From Straminergon stramineum (lineage: Eukaryota > Streptophyta > Bryopsida > Hypnales > Calliergonaceae), in assembly GCA_963920665.1 (NCBI GenBank), contig OY987266.1:12901001-12965000 (forward strand): a stretch of 64,000 bases of DNA, given 5' to 3'. The notes below the pieces were generated by a model that was not told the DNA's origin, made no database searches, and worked only from the letters and a program-made list of their open reading frames with translations. The position numbers were made by a program, and so were the translations under genes. Numbering within the stretch: the stretch's first letter is position 1; each line of letters opens with the position of its first letter. Below, piece by piece: positions 23,463 through 33,335 of the stretch.

Positions 23463-23632
23463 CTCTACTAGAAAATCCAAATTTTCTATTGTTTTGGTTG
23501 CATTGATTTGGTTTAGTTTTTTGTTGATTTGGTTGTGTTTTTGTTCAAATCAATAGATTACAACCCACATCAACAGAAAACTGAACCAAATCAATGTGAC
23601 AAAAAAAATAAAAATTGGATTTTCTAGTAGTG
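23463..23632. mobile_element. Mini CACTA-like element with AAT target duplication
   Basis: The ends read CTCTACTAGAAAATCCAA (left) and, reverse-complemented, CACTACTAGAAAATCCAA (right). The two halves pair nearly throughout (gatttggtt... with ...aaccaaatc). AAT flanks both sides (23460-23462 and 23633-23635). A CACTA terminus plus a 3-bp target duplication is the hallmark of the CACTA superfamily. At 170 bp it is a nonautonomous hairpin derivative. Confidence 0.85.
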
Positions 23633-23684
23633 AATTTTTAATGCAAAGGTAGACATCAATGCCGCAAATCATGAAATTATATCC

Positions 23685-23802
23685 ATAGGCAATTTCATTA
23701 AAATGGCGGTATTAATCCGCCATTTTGATGGAATGTCATGCAATTCCTAACATATTCTATGCCATTTTACTGTAATACCACCATTTTAATGAAATTGCCT
23801 AT
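23685..23802. mobile_element. 118-bp palindromic MITE flanked by ATCC
   Basis: The left end ATAGGCAATTTCATTAAAAT pairs with the right end ATTTTAATGAAATTGCCTAT, and the pairing continues (ggcggtatta / taataccacc). ATCC at 23681-23684 and 23803-23806 may be the target duplication. It lies only 50 bp from the CACTA-like element. Confidence 0.8.
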
Positions 23803-24481
23803 ATCCGTATGTTGTGCTATGATGTTGCTTCTAAACACGTATCCATGGTTTGTGGAGAGAAATTTTGTAAGCAAGTAAGGAATTTTTCTGTAAGTTTTGG
23901 CTTTGCTATTTAAAGGTATGTGGTTCTTGGATGTCATTGTGCTTGCCCCAATAATGATTTGAATGAATCAAATAAGAACATCATGATGGGGATATTCTTT
24001 TTGAATGGCAGGTTTGAGTGACTTTGGCAAAGTTTTGTGCAGGTGTAAAAAACTGAAGTCTGGAGCTGACTGAGTTTGGAGAGAAGAACTGGCAATTTCA
24101 CAACTTTTTGAGAGCCTAGTATTGAACTCAAGGCTCTGATGCAATAGGTAAGATTGCACACAACTCATGTAGAAGCATTAGTATGAGAGGGAATATTGAG
24201 AAGAATTGACAATTGTATGACTGAAATTTTATAACAGTGACTGAATGCTAAACTGTGGCATGGTGGATAATGTGCTTCCAGGCATGCAATAAAGCACAAA
24301 ATGTTTTATGGCAAGGATGATCTACACATGGCTATTGATCCTAGGTGATGTGCTATAACTCTTCAGGCACAGTTTGTAAAGGCAATTCTTGTAAAGGCGC
24401 TACTCTCATTTCACATTTATAAATGAACTTCTCAAACTGTTGGTAGTACTTTGATTATGTTCTATACTCAATGATAATTCA
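23803..24481. other. 5' flank of the NLR relic
   Basis: No gene was recognised. Overlapping minus frames at 23934-24168 have no motif. The stretch would contain the former promoter and leader of the resistance gene starting near 24482. Confidence 0.4.
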
Positions 24482-27400
24482 ATGTCATCAAGTGTTGAGA
24501 GATTTTGTTGCTTTGGAGTTCAAGTGAAACCATTAGTGATGATTCAGTTTTAGAGTACAAGTACAAGATCTTTCTTAGACACAGTGGTGTTCAAAAAGAA
24601 TTTGTGGATCACTTGTGTAAAGCCTTGGAGGAACATTGTCACTACCCCTTTTTTGATAGATGTCTTGAAAGTTTGCCCAAGGGTATGAAGTTTCTAGACT
24701 TGATATTCAAGGCTACTCAACAATGCCAATTGTTTGTTGTGGTCATATCAGAGGAGTACTTCATGTCCAAGTGGCCCATGATGGAACTCAATGCATGTGT
24801 GAAAGCTATGAAAGAAATGAAGTCCAGTATGAATCAGGGCATACTTCCTCTATTTTATGGGCTTTTTGTGAGCGATTTGAAAGATGAGAGGAGGAGGCAA
24901 AGTTGGTTTGAAAAATGGGAGACATTAGCAAGGGACGATTTGAGAGGATTGATAAAGGTTGGTGATTGGAAGTATGCACTTGATGAGCTCAACAATTTAT
25001 CATATGGTCAAGAATTGAAGCAAGTTGTGGAGATGAAAATGCAATTGTGTCCTACATTTGCAAATTAGTGCCACCAGACATCAAGTGGGAGGATTCACAT
25101 GTTCAAGGAAATGCACATGAAGTATGGTCCATGCAATTCATTTTCTTGTCCTTTTTTGGTTCTTATATTTTGGTTTGATATAGTATTAGGTACAAGTCCC
25201 TTGGAATTCTTTCATCGAAGTATATATTTGATTAGAGTAGTGTGTAATGTTGGAAGAGAGCATGGTTGCTCTACAATTTCTTCTATATGTGCAATGGTGA
25301 CATGGTATAAGAACATAGGCCCAAATGGATTGACTTTAAGGATTGTTGGATTGCTAGGTTGTTCTTGAGAAGATGAAGCAAGTCGGAGCTTCTCACCTAG
25401 CCAAAGTGAAAGTGGTTGGCTTATATGGAGTAGGTAGTATTGGTAAGACCTACGACTTGCAAGACATTGTCCAATGCACTTTCAACTAATTTTGAAGGGA
25501 GGGTGTGTCGTATTGAATTTGACAGCACATCATCAAATTCTAAGGAGTTTTTATAGAAAGTGTTGATCAAATTGATAAGGAAAAGTCAAGAAGTTGTTCA
25601 AAAATTGGATGAAGGAGAAGTAAGTATTTACACTTACAATATGGTTCTTGTTGATTGATGCTATGTTTATGAACTCTAGTTTTGAACAATTCCTTGGAGG
25701 TTATGTGATTGTTAGTATTTCATCCCCTGCCCTTGTATGTAGTGAACCAAGTTCATGATGACATGATGACTTGGTACATCAATATAAGATAGTGTGCACC
25801 TGAACAATACAATTACACCAAAGCTATATTTCACCTTTGTTTGATACAAAGGTCATATATATAGGTGTCATCATTCATTAACATTCAACTCATAGAGTTT
25901 TGTCTCCTAAAGATTGTGTGGTTGATGTGTTTGTAGTGTAAGGACATCTTATACAAGAATCTTCTAAAGTAGAAGAATTTTTTAGCTATTGATAATGTAT
26001 GGGACAATATCAATTTAATCAAGCAAGCCATGGTGTTTTTAAAGCCCCCTCCCATCTAGATAGTTTAGTACTTGTGATTATTCCAGCTCAAAGGACTTTG
26101 GAGCTTTTGGGAGTAGATGGAAGAGCATGTCTTAAGATGCAACAAACTTGGGCAAGGAGATGCAACAAACTTATTCCTACTCTATGCCGCAAGTGGACAA
26201 TACTTACAAGTGAAGAAGATTTTGAGTTTAATTGACTTGTGTGTTTGAAGGTGCTACTTTTCCAAGGGTGACAGAGGTCATTTCCATTACCACCCATTGG
26301 CATTGGAGGCCTTGGGTAAGCAACTTGGTTGTTGTGGAAAGAATCCCTTTGAATGGACACAAGTCTTATCCTCTCTATAGAATTTTAATACATTTTCAGG
26401 GAAGAATGAGGTTTTTGATGTGTTGAGAAGTAGCTATAGTTTTGACCTACTATGCCCAATTGAATAGGCTTTATTTATGGATGTGGGCATCTTTCTTCTA
26501 CATTTAGATAAGGATTCCTTAAATTTATATAATGTGATAGTATAGTTGGAGCATCTATGTGCTATAGGGTCATTGCAAGAAAAACTTGTCGTTTTCCGTA
26601 GCGTTTTGAAAAACCGGTTTGTATTCAATGCTATAACTTTTGATTTATAAGCCCAATGCCCAAACCAAAAAATTGGGTCATAGAATTCTTGATTTCAATT
26701 GTACCCCTTATTTTTAAAAAAATTCAAAAATATATTTTATATTTAAAAATCAATTTCATTAATATGTCACACTTTTAGGTTTAGGGTTTTTTTATACTAA
26801 ATACCGGTTCAAATTGATGATTTTTTGCTGAAATTTCTGTGGTATATTTCTATAGTAGGTAGACATGTCCCTACTAAAGGGCATAAAAAAAAACATTATT
26901 TTATATCCTCCACGTTTGTGCAAAGAGGCCTCCCTTATGAGTGCATTTATAAACATTAGAAATCTTTTTTACCTCATTTTTTAACCAAATCTCATCACCA
27001 TGAAGTCTTTTCCAATGTCAAATTTTTCGTTTTTTTTGAAAATTTATTTCCCTATTTCCTACAAATTAAAATGTCCCAATTGAATTTTCTTCACCAGAAT
27101 TCTATGTCCAAAAAGTTGTCCCAGTAAATACAATTGGGACATTTTAATTTGTAGAAAATAGGAAAATAAATTTTCAAAAAAACGAAAAATTAGACATTGG
27201 AAAAGACATCATAGTGATGAGATTTGATTTTAAAATTGAGGTCAAAACCATTTCTAATGTTTACAAATGTACGTGCAAGGGAGGCCTCTTTGCACAAACG
27301 TGGAGGACATGAAATAATGTTTTTTTAGATGCCCTTTGGTAGGCACATGTCTACTTACTGTAGGAATATACCATAAAAATTTCAACCAAAAATCATTAAT

Positions 27401-29350
27401 TTAAACCGGTATTTAGTATAAAAAAACCCTAAACTTGAAAGTGTGACATATTAATGAAATTGACATTTAAATATAAAATATTTTCTAAAAATTTCTAAAA
27501 AATAAGAAATATGATGACAATCAAGTTAACTAGAAACCAATTTTTCATCTTCAACATTGGGTTTAAAATTCATAAGTTATAGTGGATGACAAGAGAGTCA
27601 CTCTAATTGTGACAAAAAAAACAGGCAGGTGTTTCTTGCAACGACCCTATATACAAGCAAGATGAACAACAAATGCAAAGCTTGGTACATTTATCACCTC
27701 TCTCTATCAAGATTTTGTAGTAGAGAAACAACATTTTGAACATCATGATTAAGTTTCTAGAATGGAATTGTATGAATGATTTTTAGCTTCAACACTTATT
27801 TTTTGGATTTTTTGTGAGTTTCACTGACAATTTTTTTGAACTTTCCAAACGTTGGTTCTAGTGCAGTATGGGTTTTGGAAAGATGAGATGATTCCAATGT
27901 TGGATGATTGACTTTTTTGATATAATTGTTTGTGGTTTTATTTAATTTGCAGCTTGATAGCCTAAAAGGAAGAGGCTTGTTGCAAGATGCAAATTTGTCA
28001 TTGGGAAGGTTCAGCATGCACGGTTTGTATCATGAGTTTGTGGTCCTAGAAATGAAATGAAAATTAGTTGAAGCAACAAGCATTGAAAATCAAAGATGGG
28101 TATACATAGATGTCAAAGATGGGGATCTCTAGGAGCTTGAGGTTATATTTGCTAGTGGATGTTGGCAGAATTTGATACAACTTTCTATATGGCAAGCTAA
28201 TCGACTTGTTGCCCATCCAATTGAGAGTTTGGTGGGTATCAAACATTTTGGTATTGCAACTTCATGGCTTGAACACTAGAAAGGGAACATTGAGCTTGAA
28301 GGGTATGGAGTGTCTACGAAGCTTGCAGATTCATAATTTAAAATGCGTTGAAAGACTTGAGGGACTTCAAAGATTGATGAACCTTACTTTTTTTGAATGG
28401 AGCTATACTTTCAATCATGGTTCTTCTATATGTGAACTCATATAGCGACGATTTCTAAAGTCCATCAAATATCTAGACATAAGTGCCAATCGGATATTGT
28501 CAGGGTTGGATGTTCTTGCTTGGTGTAAGGACCTATACAAGTTCACACTTATATTGATGAAAGTTGGTGTACAATTGGATTTGAGCAATTGTTTGTCTCT
28601 AGAACATTTGCTATTTTTTTGTATTGACAACTTGCAAACCTTATTGGTACCCTCTACAAGAATGCCATCTAGACTACAACCCCTTGACGTAAATAAATGC
28701 TTGCAATTGGTTGATATTCAAGGGTTAGAGTAGCTTGTTTGTCTAGACCACTTTGACCTAAGCCTTCATGCTTTGAAGGAAGTGTGCCCAATTTTCTATC
28801 CCTAACCAAATTGCGAACTGTAGTAATTCGTAGAGGAACAAATTCTACTAAACTTCACATTCCACGCCAGCTTCAAAATTTTTATCATAGATGGGGGGAA
28901 TCAATAAAGGCCCCAAATTTGAGTGGATTTAATCAATTACAAATTCTAGACTTAAGTTTTAGTCATAAGTTGGTTTGTATGTCTGAAATGGGAGATCAAT
29001 TACTTGCAATGTGGTTTGTCAATCTTTGTCAATGTAGGTGTCTACAACAGTTGCTAGACTTGAGTAAATCGAGGAACCTTGAAGAACTTGACCTTGATAG
29101 TTGTGATACCTTAGAGCTTCATGAGGAAGACATTCAAACGTTGGCCACATTGCCATCGCTGCACCCTATGCATTTTTCATCCCCTAGTGAGTTCGGGAAA
29201 ACCAAGTTGGACCTTGGTGGTTGGAAGTTGCCTCAATACGTGGGAACTCATGATTATCCTCCAAAGTCTTCATTGGATTGGATGGAGGATGAATGGGAGG
29301 AAAAAGAGCTTGGGCGACCTCCAATCGAACTTGGAGAGCGTGGCTTTTGA
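24482..29350 (+). pseudogene. TIR-NBS-LRR (NLR) disease-resistance pseudogene
   Basis: The order of a plant TNL receptor survives. TIR domain (24505-25030): KIFLRHSGVQKEF, FDRCLESLPKG, VVVISEEYFMSKWPMMEL. TIR-NBS linker after a frameshift near 25035: ICKLVPPDIKWEDSHVQG, then a GTATGG donor at 25119 and acceptor at 25357. P-loop GLYGVGSIGKT (25420-25453), followed at once by a frameshift and a TAG at 25554. Kinase-2 LAIDNVWDN (about 25980) and RNBS-B LVLVIIPAQRTLELLGVDG (about 26065). GLPL region HPLALEALGKQLG (about 26290) and ALFMDVGIFL (about 26470). MHD motif as MHGL (28015). Leucine-rich repeats 28200-29350, in three open blocks with stops between. A hairpin element (26563-27651) splits NBS from MHD. 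No intact product is possible. Confidence 0.85.
26563..27651. mobile_element. 1.09-kb fold-back element inside the NLR relic
   Basis: Arms 26563-27082 and 27131-27651 (520 and 521 bp) are reverse complements over their full length, with a 48-bp loop. Outer ends are TATAGGGTCATTGCAAGAAA and TTTCTTGCAACGACCCTATA. Inner ends are 'ctacaaattaaaatgtcccaattg' and its exact complement, split by the loop. The inner 300 bp of each arm are the most similar. No open frame of note. The insertion falls between RNBS-D and MHD coding sequence. Confidence 0.9.
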
Positions 29351-30339
29351 GATTCATTTCTTGATGTTTCACTTCTGGAAACTGTGGAGTCTGATCTGGA
29401 GGATATTTGATAGAGATGCGAGTCATGACATTACACACTAGATTCGGACAAATTGTAAGTTGAAGTTTCAGACCTCCTAGGAGAATCATGATGTTTTGTT
29501 TGATTTTGGGTCGTTGGCCACGTCCACGACTTGTTAGTTGGCATGATTGTGATGAACAGGGGTTGAAGATGGATACACTTCAGTTCCGGTGCTTCATGTG
29601 GTGTTACTGATTTCCTTTATAGGAGCCCTTGCAGTTTTTGAGTAGCTCATAGCGAGTTATTCTTCTGTATAATTATTTTTAAGGTTTGGATCGATGCATG
29701 CAATGTTCTTGGGGTCCATCTCAATTACACTTCAATCTCACAATATGGTCAGTCAAACTTGTCATTCCCAAACGAGGAATGCTTGGTCCTTTCAAGCTAA
29801 AGCTTGTTCTCGTTCTTATTGGCGTGTCTACTTTTTCGGAGTCCATGGAATGATAATGCCCGGTTGAGATGTCTGGAGGTGAAGTTGGAACTCCTGCGTG
29901 GAAACTGGTTCAGGTCGTTCTGCTGGTTCATGCTCTGGTCCTCCATCAATCTTTGATAACATGCTTTTGTTTTAAACCTCTTCTCCTGTGCTTTCCCTCT
30001 ACTACAATATTGCTGAGATGCGAATAACTGTTATCTGAATCACGCTTAGCACTTAGGGGTTTGCGGATTTCCCAAGTTCTTTCTCCTAAGATCTGGGCCT
30101 AGTCGGTGCATGTTCGAAGTTGATGATCGATCATCATGCGAGTTGGGGGTGTGGGTTGATTGTATGGACGTTCGTGACCTGAAAATTGCTTTGGTGTGCC
30201 ATGAGGGAAGGTGTCTGGTTTCACAAGCCATAGTGGTTGAGATCTTTTGTCAATCATCATTTGTGTATATTTGCTGGCCATTCGCTTTTGAATTCTGCAT
30301 GAGAGACAGGCAAACTATTCAGTCAAACATGACGATCAC
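29351..30339. other. 3' flank of the NLR relic
   Basis: GC is somewhat higher than upstream. Open frames at 29184-29489 and 30046-30415 overlap in several frames without motifs. Part may be the former 3' UTR or last exon of the resistance gene. No gene is called. Confidence 0.4.
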
Positions 30340-31040
30340 TTTGCATCTCGTGATCAAGAACCTAACTTTTTCTTGCAAGTTGACATTCAAAGAACCATCA
30401 ACAATGGCATCCTAAAATATCTACCTTGAAAGGTGAAGAAACATCACTCTATCCATGAAGTACAATTCAGGTGATCACCTTGCCTTACTTCAACAGAAAC
30501 GCTGAATTAACCTTGGAAATTGATTTCCAGAGAACCATCAAAACATGAATTACAATTCATGAGGCCATCGTGCCTTACCTCACCAGAAACCCTAACTAAA
30601 CCTCCCCAATTGATCCCAGAGAACCATCAAAGCATGAATTTCAATTTAGATGGTGATAGTACATAAGCACTACTTGAACCCTACTTGAACCTCGCAAATT
30701 GATTCAAAGAGAATCATCAAAGCATGAACTGCTAACCGCTCTCTACATCAATTAGTGTATTTCGATTGAGATGAACAATTTAAATTCCGTGACCAAGAAC
30801 CCTAACTTTTGCTCACAAGTTGATTTCCAGAGAACCATCAAGCATGAATTCAATTTCAGCATCTTGCATTACCTCAATAGAAACCCTAAGTAAACCTCGC
30901 CAAGTCATTTCCAAAGAACAATCAAAGCGAGGATTACGATTCAGGTGATCACCTTGTGTTAACTTACCTCAACACAAACCCTAACTCAACCTCACAAATC
31001 GATTCCCAGAGAATCATCAACCATGGCACCCTACGATTTC
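30340..31040. repeat. Degenerate tandem repeat array (about 7 units of 84-140 bp)
   Basis: The core AGAACCATCA or a one-base variant recurs at 30391, 30531, 30620, 30710, 30831, 30915 and 31010. It is usually followed by 'aagcatgaatt' and preceded by 'accctaact...cctc...caaattgattcc'. Spacing varies (140, 89, 90, 121, 84, 95), so units have gained and lost sequence. The last unit ends with 'accatggcaccc', like the first with 'acaatggcatcc'. No coding potential. Confidence 0.8.
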
Positions 31041-31260
31041 TAAACTAGCAAGTGAGGAAAAAACACACTGACTGAAGGGGAGCAAAACAGATGTGTACCC
31101 GTCAGAACGCCCTCCGTCCATCACCGCCCGAGGCAGGCCCAGGTGGGACGTTCATCTAGCATGCCGATTCTGAACTCCAGAGAGCTCGAAATCGGCTGCG
31201 GCAATCGCGCTCAGAACGGAGAGCCCTGAATCACCGTCCGGGGTGAAGGTATTGTCTATG
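31041..31260. other. GC-rich island, unassigned
   Basis: After the tandem array the sequence turns GC-rich with several CpG (cgtcagaacgccctccgtcc, accgcccgaggcaggcccag, accgtccggggtgaaggta). A GGTGAAG|GTATTG-type donor is visible near 31247. It could be the first exon or promoter of a plus-strand gene, but no frame or family was recognised. Confidence 0.3.
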
Positions 31261-33335
31261 TTAGAGAACACAGATCAGATGTACGCACTACAGAACAGAT
31301 CCTGTTCAAGTATAGTCGTATCAGTAATCCTGAAGACTTCATGGTTTGTACCTAACCATGGAAATTTTGCCCAACGATATTGGTTATGTGCCCATTATTT
31401 GAAAGTCTTTTCATTCCACTTTAAGTACATCATTTTTTGAATTTGGGGCTGGCTGCATTCTGTGCAGTACTATGAGAATCTTGTTCTAGTAAAATCCAGG
31501 TTCAAGGTTTCAAAATGAACGATTTGGGTGATCAGGTTGAAAAAAAACTCATAGATTTTGGTTCAAATTTTATGTCACTAGATCGATAATAAGAATATTG
31601 CATGTGTTGGTGATAAAGTTGAACAAAAGAAATTGTAGGCATGATCTACCATACCTAGTGGTCAGGGCAGAATTTATTTCTAAAAATAAAGGTCAAAGTT
31701 TTGGGGGATGTTTACTAAAGAAAATGGGTTAAAGAAAGTACTATTTCTATTTTAAGGCATGGATTGAATCACATGTTGCAACTTAGATTAATTATTCAGC
31801 AAAGCATGTTGACATTGAACCACTCATGTATATATTTGATCTCAAATTGTGTGATTTTTATTCACATTCATCCGAAAATTTCATTTCAATAGTGTAAGAG
31901 GGATCGGGTTGCCTTACCTTCACCTGGTTTTCTATAGACTGCAATATCCATCTACCATTTAGTCCATTACAATGCCTATGTTTCCTAATGACCCCAAAAT
32001 CACGAACTTCAGGTACCCGGATAATACAGCCATCGAGGCAGAAGGTCGAGGGGTCAAAAGGGAATGATCTAAACTTAGGGTCAAAGGCAAGAATTTTCTT
32101 ACAATTGAGTTTTCATTTGTTAAGTTGGGACCATTCTTAAACACATCTTGTCCAATGCCCCCAAATCTTCAATTTACATAACATCAAGTACCATCACTTC
32201 ACTATACTCTACTTTAGGCACCCCTGGCTTTAGAAAATATTGCCCAAACGTGTCTGAGGAATCAGGGCACCTGGTCTGCATGATGGACGTAGCTTACAGG
32301 TTTGGTTACTACAAGATCTAAAAAGGTAGCTGCTACTCAAAAGCAATGTCTCATCACTACTCCAAATGTAACTTAATCCGCTTCCCACTAAAAGTCTTTG
32401 TGGTCAATCATCTACCAGATCCTCTAGATTTGCACTCATGCAGTAACAGAGAAAAACCCAGTAGAATAGCACAATTGTGTAGTGACACGTACTTCTTCAT
32501 AAATATTTCTGCAGAGAGGTGACACAGTGTACAGACTTAGGAGAAAACACGCAAGAAAGAAAGAAATGCTAGAGATCTGAAACTCCTGCCCTCAAATTTT
32601 CTAGGACAATTTAACTCCCCCTCCAGCACTCCCATCCAAATTTGGAGAACCCAATATGGTGTACCAACAAGCGTACACCATATTACTAAGTACTACACGC
32701 TGAGGCAAGCTGGTAACTCTTGCTATTGAGAGAAGACTTCCAATGGGAACATGAGCGACGTACCTGTTAGGGTCGTACCTGTTAAAAGAGAGCAATTCCC
32801 ACAACTCAAGCCGAGCCCCTGCTGAAGGAAAGTGAAACACTCAAAAAGGTTCAACCGAAATATAGATTTAGCATTCGTGACTTCTTTCAAATATTGACAT
32901 TGGGCATTCGACGTATTCCACAAGAATTTATACCTTCATATTAGACTTGAACTTTTGTCGCCTCTATGGGTTGTGACTCTTGCTCCGAACGTTGGTTTTT
33001 CAGAAAATTTCACTTTCTCTTCGCACTGTTCTCGCACAATTTAGAACAATTTAAGAAAAAGAACGAAGATTCCGTATTGCATAGAGTACACAATATAATG
33101 TGGATCACATTATTGGAGAAAGTCCACACTTTAAACAACTGCAAGTGCGGACATCATAAGATTTGCTATCAAACAATGCAGAAGCGCCAAAAGAAGTTTA
33201 ATTGAAATGATTCGAATCTAAGAATGGTGTAGTTGGTACGAATTTCTGACAATCAATTGACGTGGTATGCAACAGTATGCACACCAAGAATAGCAGATGA
33301 CGATGAACCTCTGCTTCACAGCAAGCATGCAGTTC
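31261..33335. other. Intergenic; 3' flank of the kinesin gene
   Basis: No gene was recognised. Minus frames at 32601-32923 have no motif. A short perfect hairpin sits at 32653-32684 (AATATGGTGTAC ... GTACACCATATT, 8-nt loop). The part next to 33336 should include the 3' UTR of the minus-strand kinesin. Confidence 0.45.

Noticed and set aside
25999..26628. Separate small genes in overlapping frames
   Set aside because: They are pieces of the frameshifted NBS domain of the TNL pseudogene, or shadows of it.
30340..31040. CRISPR-like or structured RNA array
   Set aside because: Spacing is irregular, the repeats are diverged, and the context is plant nuclear DNA.
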